Assembly: GCA_937139475.1 (NCBI GenBank)
Contig: CAKZQF010000137.1
Coordinates: 24,203-88,202 of the forward strand
Reading direction: 5' to 3'
DNA: 64,000 nucleotides
Origin: an uncultured Gammaproteobacteria bacterium
GTDB lineage: Bacteria > Pseudomonadota > Gammaproteobacteria > Enterobacterales > Psychrobiaceae
In this document: positions 8,131 through 16,741 of the stretch, piece after piece
Position numbering within the stretch: position 1 is the first letter of the stretch
Layout of the letters: every line of letters begins with the position of its first letter
Position numbers and translations under genes: made by a program
Notes under the pieces: generated by a model
What the model saw: only the letters and a program-made list of their open reading frames with translations
What the model was told of the DNA's origin: nothing
The model's database searches: none

Positions 8131-8337
8131 ATGATGCGATGGTTATCAAGCAAACAGCCTTCTTCATGGCAGGTTGTTGTAAGTGTACTGGCAGCGTTTC
8201 TGGGTGTTCAAAATGATAAAAACCGCCAGCGAGACTTCGCTGGCGGCAATATCAAAGTTTACATTGGCGTAGGTATCACGGTGACCTTTGCTCTGGTATT
8301 AATGCTCATCGCTATCGTTAATTTAGTGCTGTCTTAG
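8131..8337 (+). CDS. DUF2970 small membrane protein
   Basis: 68 residues with the DUF2970 pattern: an N-terminal hydrophobic helix ending AAFLGVQN, a charged linker KNRQRDF, and a second transmembrane helix from about residue 43. Function unknown; in marine gammaproteobacteria such genes often flank cytochrome oxidase loci, as here. The start could be either of two consecutive ATG codons; a weak AAAGGA lies upstream. The gene begins 12 bases after modF and its 3' end overlaps the convergent SCO gene by 20 bases. A perfect 10-bp inverted repeat sits inside the coding sequence (8223-8246). Confidence 0.75.
   Translation: MMRWLSSKQPSSWQVVVSVLAAFLGVQNDKNRQRDFAGGNIKVYIGVGITVTFALVLMLIAIVNLVLS
8223..8246. 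repeat. Perfect inverted repeat inside the DUF2970 gene
   Basis: CCGCCAGCGA and TCGCTGGCGG form a perfect 10-bp stem with a 4-base loop. The GC-rich arms stand out from the AT-leaning surroundings and encode the turn between the two membrane helices. No T-run follows, so it is not a standard terminator. Confidence 0.8.
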
Positions 8338-8998
8338 CCACGATATCATTAAATGAATCAGCCATTAAATTCATGTCTACGATCGGTACTTCACCGACAT
8401 TATGAATAGGTTTAAAGTGCGCATGTAGTTTGCCCTGTGGGTTAATTAACGCAATAGAAGCACTATGGCTTACAGCATAATCTTCCGATGTTTTTTTCGC
8501 GATAATGCCATAAGGCAGCAACAAATTTTGTGCAAATGGAAATAGCTTATCGTGATTAGCAGTCGCACCAATAAACTCTTTATCAAAATATCCAACATAT
8601 TGAGTGAGCCTTTTAGCATCGTCACGCAGCGGATCGGCTGAAACAAACATAATTTGAACCGGAGCAATGTTTTTTAACTGCTGATAGACGCCTTTAGCCC
8701 GGGTTAACGTGGTTGGACAGATATCAGGGCAATGAGTATAACCAAACATCACAAATGTCCATTTGCCCAACAGCAAATCATTGGAAAATGAACTTGTCCC
8801 GCTATTCAAGGTAAACTTATTAAGCAGCTTCGCTGGCTTAAATAAGCGATAATCTCCCATATCAACTACCGACGAAGCACTTGGGGTAATTTTCTGCTCA
8901 ACAACCTCTTGCTGATTTTTAGACTCCCACCACGAATATACACCTAGCCCAGCCATCACTGGCACAAACATCGCCATCAACAAAAATAATCTTTTCAC
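8318..8998 (-). CDS. SCO1/SenC/PrrC family copper chaperone
   Basis: 226 residues with an N-terminal membrane anchor (about residues 2-20) and a thioredoxin-like periplasmic domain. The copper-binding set is complete: C90 and C94 in HCPDICP and H178 in AVSHSAS. SCO proteins deliver copper to, or keep reduced, the CuA site of cytochrome oxidase subunit II. It is the last gene of the oxidase assembly run, 24 bases downstream of cyoE. It converges with and overlaps the DUF2970 gene, leaving no room for a separate terminator. Confidence 0.92.
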   Translation of the reverse strand: MKRLFLLMAMFVPVMAGLGVYSWWESKNQQEVVEQKITPSASSVVDMGDYRLFKPAKLLNKFTLNSGTSSFSNDLLLGKWTFVMFGYTHCPDICPTTLTRAKGVYQQLKNIAPVQIMFVSADPLRDDAKRLTQYVGYFDKEFIGATANHDKLFPFAQNLLLPYGIIAKKTSEDYAVSHSASIALINPQGKLHAHFKPIHNVGEVPIVDMNLMADSFNDIVAKTALN

Positions 8999-9022
8999 TT
9001 AACCTTCCTGCTATTGCTCCGA

Positions 9023-9925
9023 CTAAGCAATATAATGATCAATCAACAAGATAATAAACAATAACATAAGATGGGTGATAGAGTATTTAAAAACTGCCAT
9101 TGGTGAACGCTTTTCAGGCGTAAACTTCAATTGCCAAGCAACATAGAAAAAGCCCCAGTTAATCAAACAAGAGCCAATAAAGTATAGCCAGCCCGACATG
9201 CCTGTTAGAAAAGGTAGTAAACCGACGGCCATTAGCAATACGGTATAGAGTAAAATCATGGTTTTAGTGAACTCAATACCATGAGTTACAGGCAACATAG
9301 GCAGACCAGTCTTTTTATAGTCATCGACACGTGCGATAGCCAGAGCCCAAAAATGTGGTGGCGTCCAAGTGAATATGATCATGACCAATAACAATGCGTT
9401 ACCATCCAGTTGCCCAGTCATTGTGGTCCAGCCAAGTAATGGTGGCGCAGCACCTGCGATACCGCCAATCACTATATTTTGCGGCGTGGCGCGCTTAAGC
9501 CACAAGGTATACACCACGGCATAGCCCAGCATACTAATAAAGGTTAGTACCGCCGTTAACGGGTTAACCAACAGCCATAATACTAAAACACCGACCACAG
9601 ATAATACGACACCAAAAACAACCGCTTGGGTTAAGCTGACTTTCCCTTGAGGGATAGGCCTGCGTTTAGTTCGCGCCATCTTGACATCGATATTATGGTC
9701 TATACAGTGATTAAACACTGCCCCGGCACTAGATAATAGCCCTATGCCAATGGAGCCCCAAATCAATAAGTTCATTTTGGGAATACCGGGGATTGCCAAG
9801 CACATACCAACAATAGCAGTGAGTAATAATAAAAGAATGACTTTGGGTTTGGTTAACTGATAATAAGCGCGCCACTGCCCTACAATACTTACTTGAGACT
9901 GAATACTTGCTAATGACTTTTCCAT
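9023..9925 (-). CDS. cyoE: Protoheme IX farnesyltransferase
   Basis: 300 residues with about eight to nine membrane helices of the UbiA prenyltransferase superfamily. The prenyl-diphosphate/Mg motifs are NHCIDHNIDVKMARTKRRP and the second loop ARVDDYKKTGLPMLP. It converts heme B to heme O, the first step to heme A, which the oxidase encoded upstream needs; the second step enzyme CtaA is at 16.7-17.8 kb. A GGAG ribosome site precedes the ATG. Confidence 0.93.
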   Translation of the reverse strand: MEKSLASIQSQVSIVGQWRAYYQLTKPKVILLLLLTAIVGMCLAIPGIPKMNLLIWGSIGIGLLSSAGAVFNHCIDHNIDVKMARTKRRPIPQGKVSLTQAVVFGVVLSVVGVLVLWLLVNPLTAVLTFISMLGYAVVYTLWLKRATPQNIVIGGIAGAAPPLLGWTTMTGQLDGNALLLVMIIFTWTPPHFWALAIARVDDYKKTGLPMLPVTHGIEFTKTMILLYTVLLMAVGLLPFLTGMSGWLYFIGSCLINWGFFYVAWQLKFTPEKRSPMAVFKYSITHLMLLFIILLIDHYIA

Positions 9926-9937
9926 TAAAAACTCCTT

Positions 9938-10510
9938 TTAGCCAATCCGTGAAAGCTTCAATAACTGTTTTATGTCGAGCAACATATCATGTGCCTTAGT
10001 TAATTTTTGTTGTGCCTCCCCGTCAAAGTTATAACTCATGACTAAGTTACCCATCGGATCAACGATAATCACTTTATCTTCAAGTAATGGCATATCTAAA
10101 GAATCAACAACATGGTGAGCAAATAATGCCAGTGATAGGCTATCATCAGGCTCCGACAGATGTTGTTCATGTGTATTAAGTAAGTCCACACTTACACGCT
10201 CTTGCAAACGCCCCAGCGCCTTGTAGGTTTGCTGGATATGATAAAGTCCATCCATACAGCGAGCATCGCAAGCGCTTTGTCCGAAATAAACAATGCGCCA
10301 CTGCTTGTTATCGCTATCAATGACATTATTACCAACAATCTGTTGATAGGTTCGCTCAACCGATAGCAGTTGACCACCATGGGTTTTTATTTCACCTTTA
10401 AAGCCGATAGTAAGTGCAAACTTAGCCAGCAGTATTGGGATAATAAAAGCTAAAGCGAGCAACAGTAACTGTGTTTTTGATTTTCCAGAGTGCTTAGAAA
10501 CTTTATCCAT
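9938..10510 (-). CDS. Membrane-anchored thioredoxin-like protein of the oxidase locus
   Basis: 190 residues: one N-terminal transmembrane helix (about 14-33), then a soluble domain. WRIVYFGQSACDARC followed by a helix, and later KVIIVDPMGNLVMSY, follow the beta-alpha-beta pattern of SCO/thioredoxin folds. The CDARC motif gives two cysteines spaced as in SCO proteins (CxxxC), but no clear counterpart of the SCO copper histidine is visible. Its ATG overlaps the SURF1 stop (TAATG), and cyoE follows. I infer a role in copper or redox handling during oxidase assembly; the specific function is unknown. Confidence 0.6.
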   Translation of the reverse strand: MDKVSKHSGKSKTQLLLLALAFIIPILLAKFALTIGFKGEIKTHGGQLLSVERTYQQIVGNNVIDSDNKQWRIVYFGQSACDARCMDGLYHIQQTYKALGRLQERVSVDLLNTHEQHLSEPDDSLSLALFAHHVVDSLDMPLLEDKVIIVDPMGNLVMSYNFDGEAQQKLTKAHDMLLDIKQLLKLSRIG

Positions 10511-11274
10511 TAGACTTCCTTAATCCGCTGATAGCCAAAATAAGTACTTAATATTAATAACGTGGCCGCCAGCGCGAACCATTGAAATGCATAACCATTG
10601 TGCTTGTCCACGGTCATTTTATTAGACCAGCGCCATGTCTTGTCATAACCAACTGCACTGCCTTGGCTTAACCTGAGCACTGCGCCAAACAGTTTAAGGC
10701 CGCTATGCTGCTGTGCCATTGAAATATCAACTTGTGCTATTCGTTTTGGCCAATCATTGGTGTCAACGCTCGCTATGGTGTATGGGTTAGCAACGGGGAC
10801 ATGTAACTGACCTGTAAAGTCTCTTGTCCCGGCCCACTCTTTTAATCTTGGTAGTTGATCTCGTGTTGCCGGCGCTGCAACCCAACCTAAATTCACTATT
10901 GCCAACCTCTGCTCATTAGGCAATGCTAAGGCGACCAACACCTCATAACCAACCTTGCCATTTTTTACTTGATTATCCACCAGCCAGGTATATTGATGAA
11001 GTAAGTCACCACTAACGGCGATATGCTGTTGGTTAAAGCGCTCATCAATGTCTCCTTTAGGAAAGGAGGACAATATTACTTGCTGGTTTTGAGCATGCAG
11101 TTGCTTAAGTTTGAGCTTTTCTTGCGCTCGCTCTAACTGCCAAAAACCTAGCTTAATTAACAGGATAAAAACAGCACATACCCCCAGTGACGAAAAAGCA
11201 GCCAGCCATTTAATACTTGACGCCCTCCGCTCCTTTGCGTGTAATACATTTATGCAGTTTTTATCATTAGCCAA
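10510..11274 (-). CDS. SURF1 family oxidase assembly protein
   Basis: 254 residues with the two-helix SURF1 architecture: a first transmembrane segment at about 22-42, a periplasmic domain containing the conserved LGFWQLERAQEK, VNLGWVAAP and GYAFQWFALA motifs, and a second helix near the C terminus. SURF1 proteins help insert heme A into subunit I. The only plausible start is a TTG at 11274, preceded by GAGGA at about 9 bases. It is divergent from the small DUF2909 gene with only 24 bases between the start codons. Confidence 0.9.
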   Translation of the reverse strand: MANDKNCINVLHAKERRASSIKWLAAFSSLGVCAVFILLIKLGFWQLERAQEKLKLKQLHAQNQQVILSSFPKGDIDERFNQQHIAVSGDLLHQYTWLVDNQVKNGKVGYEVLVALALPNEQRLAIVNLGWVAAPATRDQLPRLKEWAGTRDFTGQLHVPVANPYTIASVDTNDWPKRIAQVDISMAQQHSGLKLFGAVLRLSQGSAVGYDKTWRWSNKMTVDKHNGYAFQWFALAATLLILSTYFGYQRIKEV

Positions 11275-11298
11275 CTAAATCGATCCTCGGACATTGCG

Positions 11299-11508
11299 AT
11301 GAGCTTACTAAAAATTATTATCACCTTTCTTTTTGTGTTTGTATTCGTTAGCCTATTTCAAGCACTCAGGCTGATGCAAAAAGGTGATGTTAGCCAACCG
11401 ATGACCAAGTTTCTCGGACGTCGATTGCTGTTCTGTGTTGCCATTTTTATGCTAATGCTCCTTGCAATAAGCTTTGGCTTAATCACACCAAATCCACGTC
11501 CGTATTGA
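11299..11508 (+). CDS. DUF2909 twin-transmembrane protein
   Basis: 69 residues with two hydrophobic helices (about 4-22 and 43-62) joined by a short polar loop containing MQKGDVSQPMTKFLGRR, the DUF2909 pattern. Function unknown; the gene commonly sits between ctaE and SURF1 in gammaproteobacteria, on the opposite strand as here. Its stop codon directly abuts the ctaE stop codon. Confidence 0.8.
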   Translation: MSLLKIIITFLFVFVFVSLFQALRLMQKGDVSQPMTKFLGRRLLFCVAIFMLMLLAISFGLITPNPRPY

Positions 11509-12387
11509 TTACAGGATATAAACAAAGAAAAATAAGCCAAGCCATACCACATCGACAAAATGCCAATACCAGCTGGTCGCTTGAAATGCAAAATGGCGTT
11601 CTGGAGTAAAGTGCCCCTTTAGTACCCGCCATAACATGACAAACAACATGATAGTACCGATAGTAACGTGCATGCCGTGAAAGCCGGTTAATAAAAAGAA
11701 TGTATTACCATAGACACCGGCACTTAGCGTTAAGCCCATATGACGATAAGCCTCAACATACTCCTCGGCCTGTAACACCAAAAATGCAACGCCCAATAAC
11801 ACCGTTATTGCTAACAGTGCAGTGAGTTTTTTACGGTTGTTTTCCTCTAGCCCTTTGTGAGCGATATGAAGCGTAATTGAAGAAGTCAGCAGGATAATGG
11901 TATTGGCTAACGGCAAGCCCTGCCATCCCATCGCTGTTGTAGTATCACCAGCTGGCGTTGTAACAAGCGGCCATACCGCTTCAAAGTCAGGCCATAATAT
12001 CTGCCCTGTCATGACATTGTTTGAAGCTCCGCCAAGCCAGGGGATAGCAATAGTGCGCACGTAGAATAGTGCGCCAAAAAATGCCGCAAAGAACATCACT
12101 TCAGAGAATATAAACCAACTCATCCCCTGGCGAAATGATCTATCCATTTGGGCGCTGTATAACCCTTTATCTGATTCTACAATCACGTCATTAAACCAGC
12201 CAAACATCATCGCGATAATAATGACGATGCCAATGGTTAGCATCCATGATCCACTGGATGCTTCGCTGCCTATCTGCTGAACGGTTGTTCCGGCACCAAT
12301 CGCAATAAATAGTAACCCAATGGCTCCAACAATCGGCCAATAGCTTTGTGCAGGAACATAGTAGTTTGTCGTTTGCTGCTGTGCCAT
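11509..12387 (-). CDS. ctaE: Cytochrome c oxidase subunit III
   Basis: 292 residues with seven predicted membrane helices. Conserved segments include SEVMFFAAFFGALF in the middle and TGFHGMHVTIG and YWHFVDVVWLGLFFFVYIL at the C terminus, all diagnostic of aa3-type subunit III. It stabilises the catalytic core and proton uptake by subunit I. A GGAG-like ribosome site precedes the ATG, and 14 bases separate it from cox11. Confidence 0.95.
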   Translation of the reverse strand: MAQQQTTNYYVPAQSYWPIVGAIGLLFIAIGAGTTVQQIGSEASSGSWMLTIGIVIIIAMMFGWFNDVIVESDKGLYSAQMDRSFRQGMSWFIFSEVMFFAAFFGALFYVRTIAIPWLGGASNNVMTGQILWPDFEAVWPLVTTPAGDTTTAMGWQGLPLANTIILLTSSITLHIAHKGLEENNRKKLTALLAITVLLGVAFLVLQAEEYVEAYRHMGLTLSAGVYGNTFFLLTGFHGMHVTIGTIMLFVMLWRVLKGHFTPERHFAFQATSWYWHFVDVVWLGLFFFVYIL

Positions 12388-12401
12388 ATTGCGCTCCTTA
12401 T

Positions 12402-12968
12402 TTAAAATAACGCGGCAATTTCTTGTGTTGCAACACTGTCGGTGACGTTAAATAATGTATACGAGAGTGTCATCGTTTTAATATGTTTTGGAATGTCTGG
12501 TGAAATAAAAAACACCAAACCCATTTCGACATTTTCACCGGCATTTAATGCTTGCTGATCAAAGCAAAAACATTCAGTTTTATTAAGATATAGAGATGCA
12601 GGCCCCGGTGATACAGAAGGTATGGCCTGACCAATAATTTGACTCGAGGTTGGATTAAATGCGCTAAATCTGACCACTTTATTTTCACCAGGGTGAACAT
12701 CGATATATTTAGTCATTGGTTTAAAGTGCCACGGCATACCGGGAGAAATCGATGTGGTAAATTCTAAACGTACGATACGCGATTTATCGATTAGTACACT
12801 GGCCTGACTACTGCGCACGACATTACGACCATTGATCCCCGTCACTTCACAAAAAACATCATAGAGCGGGACCAACGCAAACCCAAAACAAAACATCACG
12901 GCGATCGCTGAAAACAACTTAACGATTAACCGTTTATTTCTTTGCGCTAATGACGTGCTATCAGTCAT
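12402..12968 (-). CDS. ctaG: Cytochrome c oxidase assembly protein CtaG/Cox11
   Basis: 188 residues: one N-terminal transmembrane helix (about 17-35) and a periplasmic immunoglobulin-like domain. The copper motif ECFCFDQQ is present, along with PLYDVFCEVTG just after the helix and MPWHFKP. Cox11 delivers copper to the CuB site of subunit I. It lies between ctaD and ctaE, the usual order, 10 bases after ctaD. Confidence 0.93.
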   Translation of the reverse strand: MTDSTSLAQRNKRLIVKLFSAIAVMFCFGFALVPLYDVFCEVTGINGRNVVRSSQASVLIDKSRIVRLEFTTSISPGMPWHFKPMTKYIDVHPGENKVVRFSAFNPTSSQIIGQAIPSVSPGPASLYLNKTECFCFDQQALNAGENVEMGLVFFISPDIPKHIKTMTLSYTLFNVTDSVATQEIAALF

Positions 12969-12978
12969 ATGCCCTCCT

Positions 12979-14568
12979 CTACTTGATTTCAGGAGGCGTA
13001 GTATGGCTATGGTAAGGTGCTGGCGAAGGCATATTCCACTCTAGCCCCTCTGAGCCTTCCCAAGGCTTGGCAGGCGCTTTTTTACCACCACGTGCACACT
13101 TGATTAGCACAACTAAAAAGATCAATTGTGATAAACCAAAGGCAAAACCACCGATGCTGACTAACTGATTAAAGTCCGCAAACTGCAGTGCATAATCAGG
13201 CACCCTGCGTGGCATCCCAGCAAGACCTAAAAAATGCATCGGGAAAAACAACACATTAACCGAAATAACAGATGCCCAGAAATGCATTTTTCCTAAGCGT
13301 TCGTCATACATATGCCCAGTCCATTTGGGCAACCAGTAATAACAGGCAGCCATAATTGAAAATATAGCGCCAGTCACTAACACATAGTGAAAATGTGCTA
13401 CCACAAAATAGGTATCATGGTATTGGAAATCCACTGGCGTAATTGCCAACATCAGCCCTGAAAAGCCACCGATGGTAAAAAGAACAATAAAGGCAATGGC
13501 AAACAACATCGGGGTTTCAAAAGTCAACGAACCTCGCCACATTGTCGCAACCCAGTTAAAGACTTTAACCCCAGTCGGCACAGAAATCAGCATGGTACAG
13601 TACATAAAGAATAATTCCGCAGCTACCGGCATACCCGTAGTGAACATATGATGTGCCCAAACCAAGAAGGATAGCAGTGCGATAGAAGCCGTTGCGTAAA
13701 CCATTGACGAGTAACCAAAGAGCTTTTTACGAGAAAACGCGGGAATAATCGCCGAAATAATGCCAAAAGAAGGCAAAATCATAATATAAACTTCGGGGTG
13801 ACCAAAGAACCAGAAGATATGTTGGAATAACACAGGATCACCACCACCAGCAGCGGCAAAGAAGCTTGTGCCAAAATACTTATCGGTTAATACCATGGTT
13901 ACCGTTGCTGCAAGCACCGGCATAACAGCAATCAGTAAAAATGCCGTAATTAACCAGGTCCATACAAATAGTGGCATTTTCATGTAAGTCATGCCTGGCG
14001 CGCGCATATTGACAATAGTAACGACTACGTTAATCGCTCCAAGAATGGACGAGATCCCCATAATATGCACAGCAAATACAAATAAAGCGGTACTATCTGG
14101 GGAGTAAGTGGTTGACAGTGGTGCATAGAATGTCCAGCCAAAATTAGGGCCGCCTCCCTCCATAAAGAGCGAAGCGAGTAAAATGCTAAAGGCCATTGGC
14201 AGAATCCAAAAACTCCAATTATTCATTCTTGGCAGCGCCATATCCGGCGCACCGATCATCATCGGAATTAACCAGTTAGCTAGTCCAGTAAATGCTGGCA
14301 TCACGGCACCAAACACCATTATGAGGCCATGAACAGTCGTCATTTGATTGAAAAAGTTAGGCTCTACGATTTGTAAGCCCGGCTGATATAGCTCAGCACG
14401 AATAACCATCGCCATCGCGCCACCAACTAAAAACATCAAGAAGCTAAACATCAAATAAAGACTACCGATGTCCTTATGGTTAGTTGTCAATACCCAGCGC
14501 ATAAGACCTTTGGGCTTATGATCATGCTCTATTTCGTGCTCATCTTGCGTTGCGCTAGCAGTATTCAT
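12979..14568 (-). CDS. ctaD: Cytochrome c oxidase subunit I
   Basis: 529 residues with twelve membrane helices. Heme and CuB ligands are visible: TTVHGLIM, FGHPEVYIMILP with the His-Tyr pair, WAHHMFTTG and HDTYFVVAHFHYV. This is the catalytic subunit that reduces oxygen at the heme a3-CuB site and pumps protons. The ATG overlaps the ctaC stop by one base. Length and motifs are normal for the A-type heme-copper family. Confidence 0.97.
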   Translation of the reverse strand: MNTASATQDEHEIEHDHKPKGLMRWVLTTNHKDIGSLYLMFSFLMFLVGGAMAMVIRAELYQPGLQIVEPNFFNQMTTVHGLIMVFGAVMPAFTGLANWLIPMMIGAPDMALPRMNNWSFWILPMAFSILLASLFMEGGGPNFGWTFYAPLSTTYSPDSTALFVFAVHIMGISSILGAINVVVTIVNMRAPGMTYMKMPLFVWTWLITAFLLIAVMPVLAATVTMVLTDKYFGTSFFAAAGGGDPVLFQHIFWFFGHPEVYIMILPSFGIISAIIPAFSRKKLFGYSSMVYATASIALLSFLVWAHHMFTTGMPVAAELFFMYCTMLISVPTGVKVFNWVATMWRGSLTFETPMLFAIAFIVLFTIGGFSGLMLAITPVDFQYHDTYFVVAHFHYVLVTGAIFSIMAACYYWLPKWTGHMYDERLGKMHFWASVISVNVLFFPMHFLGLAGMPRRVPDYALQFADFNQLVSIGGFAFGLSQLIFLVVLIKCARGGKKAPAKPWEGSEGLEWNMPSPAPYHSHTTPPEIK

Positions 14569-15695
14569 TATTTAGCCTCCGGTTTTACATCACTTACTTG
14601 TACAATATCACCTGTGTTATTGCCCCAAGCGTTGCGTTCATAGGTAATTACTGCCGCTAATTCTTTGGCGCTTAACTGATTGGCAAATGCTTGCATCGCT
14701 GTACCAGGCTTACCATTAACGACGACATCGATATGAGCACCGACATCACCTAGCGCAATTGGGCTTCCCTTAATCTTCGGAAAGGCACCAGCAATCCCTT
14801 CACCACCGACTTGATGGCATGCCGCACAACGTGCGATGTAAGTTTTCTCGCCTAATGCCATCGATTCTTCCATTGTCAAGGTCGATGCTAACGCCTGTTG
14901 CTCTTCTTGTTTCTCTTTAGCAACATGCTGTAATTGTGCGCTTAACCACGCATCGTATTCTTCCTGTGGTAATGCTCGAACGACAACTGGCATAAAGCCG
15001 TGATCTTTGCCGCAAAGCTCGGCGCATTGACCCCGATAAATTCCCGGTTCATTGACTCGCGTCCAAGCTTCATTGATAAATCCTGGGTTAGCGTCTTGCT
15101 TGACCGCAAATGCTGGGACCCACCAAGAATGAATAACATCATCGGCGGTTATTAAAAAACGGATCTTCTTATTGGTTGGAATGACAAGCGGCTTATCCAC
15201 TTCAAGAAGGTAATTTTCTCCCTTAGTGCTGACATTCTGGATTTGTTCTTGCGGCGTTGCCAATAAGCTATAAAAGCCAAAATCATGTTCAAAGTACTGA
15301 TAATGCCACTTCCACTGTGATCCAGTGATCTTAATCGTGATGTCTGCAGCAGAATTATCTTCCATCTCAATTAAGGTCGTGGTGGCAGGGATGGCCATAC
15401 CAATTAAGATGAAAAAAGGAATGACGGTCCAAAGCACTTCAACTTTTGTACTCTCGTGAAATTGCGCAGCTGTCGCGCCTTTGGATTTTCGATGATTGAT
15501 GATGGCATAAAGCATTGCACCGAATACAACCAGCCCAATGATCGCACATATCGTCAATATGACCATATGCAGATCATAAACACGCTGACTAATGTCCGTT
15601 ACGCCCTGAGTTAAATTTACTGAACTAGTACCAAGTGCTGCCCCCGTGAACACAACAGTGCTCATTGCAGCGATTATTATTATAATTTTCTGCAC
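14568..15695 (-). CDS. ctaC: Cytochrome c oxidase subunit II with fused cytochrome c (caa3 type)
   Basis: 375 residues: a signal sequence, two membrane helices (about 42-64 and 88-108), the CuA cupredoxin domain and a C-terminal cytochrome c domain. CuA ligands are H189, C224, C228, H232 and M235; the heme c motif CAACH is at 290-294. Subunit II accepts electrons, and the extra heme domain makes this a caa3-type enzyme. The start is a GTG preceded by AGGA at 7 bases. It is the first gene of the oxidase operon, with about 380 bases of upstream regulatory DNA. Confidence 0.95.
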   Translation of the reverse strand: MQKIIIIIAAMSTVVFTGAALGTSSVNLTQGVTDISQRVYDLHMVILTICAIIGLVVFGAMLYAIINHRKSKGATAAQFHESTKVEVLWTVIPFFILIGMAIPATTTLIEMEDNSAADITIKITGSQWKWHYQYFEHDFGFYSLLATPQEQIQNVSTKGENYLLEVDKPLVIPTNKKIRFLITADDVIHSWWVPAFAVKQDANPGFINEAWTRVNEPGIYRGQCAELCGKDHGFMPVVVRALPQEEYDAWLSAQLQHVAKEKQEEQQALASTLTMEESMALGEKTYIARCAACHQVGGEGIAGAFPKIKGSPIALGDVGAHIDVVVNGKPGTAMQAFANQLSAKELAAVITYERNAWGNNTGDIVQVSDVKPEAK

Positions 15696-16073
15696 AAACC
15701 CATCCTATTTCCATTGATAACACAACAGTAGGTTGGAGTTCACATCCGTCTCAAAAAACTCTTACCTACATAAAGGATCGTTCTTCTCACCATGATGGCT
15801 TGCTACAAGTATATGACTGAATTTAAAAAAACTGCAAGAGGAGAACAAAAAAAAGACAAAAAAATCATCAACAAAAACAACAATGTCAACAGCAAAGGTG
15901 AAATATTCACTTTATTAACTTGCTTTTGGACAAGTTTTGTTCGATAAATATAAAGGTACAGCAGTTTTCTCTAGAAAATACGAAAATAAGATTAAAATTG
16001 GCGCATGCCGATGGATTTAAAATTAATTTAACAGGCAGTTATGTAACTAAAAAATTAAAAATGAGGTGGTAAC
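15696..16073. other. Gene-free regulatory region between ctaC and the Yip1 gene
   Basis: This divergent intergenic stretch holds the presumed oxidase promoter (15808-15837) and an A-rich tract on the plus strand at about 15822-15900. A GAGGTGG ribosome site for the Yip1 gene ends it. I found no coding frame, tRNA or repeat. Confidence 0.6.
15808..15837 (-). promoter_or_regulatory. Candidate promoter of the cytochrome oxidase operon
   Basis: On the minus strand, TTGCAG and TATACT are separated by 18 bases. The -10 box matches 5 of 6 consensus positions, the -35 box only 3. It would give a leader of about 105 bases before ctaC. Confidence 0.35.
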
Positions 16074-16673
16074 ATGATTTTATCGCATATTTGGGGAATT
16101 TATACCCACCCGAAACAAGAATGGAAAACAATCGCCGATCGTCATGAGTCATTTGTCAATGCACTCACCCATACCCTATTTATTTCTCTTATCCCAGCAG
16201 TTTGCGCCTATTATTCCTCAGTCCATATTGGCTGGAGTGTCGGTGCTGGCGATCCAATATTCTTAACCCACGACAGCGCATTGGCGATGGCCGTGATAAT
16301 GTATGGTGGGCTAGTCGGTGGCGTATTGGCGCTGGGACTAATGGCCCATTGGATGGCCCATAGTTTTGGTGCAGACCCATCTCATGTTCAAGGAATTGAA
16401 GTGTCTGCTTATACAGCAACGCCACTTTATATGGTTGGCTTTGCAACCCTATACCCAGAATTGTGGTTCGTGATGCTCGTCGGTTTGGCCGGTATTGCTT
16501 ACGCTGTTTACATGCTTTACACCGGCGTTCCTATTGTTATGGGAATAGATGAGGACCGTGGCTTTATTTATGCCAGTAGCTTAGTTACTGTCGGCTTATG
16601 CTTTCTCGTTAGCATGCTTGGTCTAACCGTCTTCGCTTGGAGCTCAGGTATCGGTCCATCCTTTGTAAATTAA
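16074..16673 (+). CDS. Yip1-domain (YohC-like) membrane protein
   Basis: 199 residues with about five membrane helices and the N-terminal HIWGIYTHPKQEWKTI motif typical of bacterial Yip1/DUF1282 proteins. Function is unknown; the family is a common neighbour of respiratory genes in marine gammaproteobacteria. A strong GAGGTGG site precedes the ATG. It is transcribed away from ctaC and ends before a clear intrinsic terminator. Confidence 0.8.
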   Translation: MILSHIWGIYTHPKQEWKTIADRHESFVNALTHTLFISLIPAVCAYYSSVHIGWSVGAGDPIFLTHDSALAMAVIMYGGLVGGVLALGLMAHWMAHSFGADPSHVQGIEVSAYTATPLYMVGFATLYPELWFVMLVGLAGIAYAVYMLYTGVPIVMGIDEDRGFIYASSLVTVGLCFLVSMLGLTVFAWSSGIGPSFVN

Positions 16674-16704
16674 TATTATTGAAGTAATCAATAGTTGCTC
16701 TCAG

Positions 16705-16741
16705 GGCGATTAGGCTACGTAACATGCCTAGTCGCCTTTTT
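16705..16741 (+). terminator. Intrinsic terminator of the Yip1 gene
   Basis: GGCGATTAGGC pairs with GCCTAGTCGCC (one G-U), loop of 10 bases, followed by a run of five T. The ctaA stop codon (16728-16730, minus strand) lies inside the 3' arm, so the terminator also encodes the end of a convergent gene. Confidence 0.8.
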
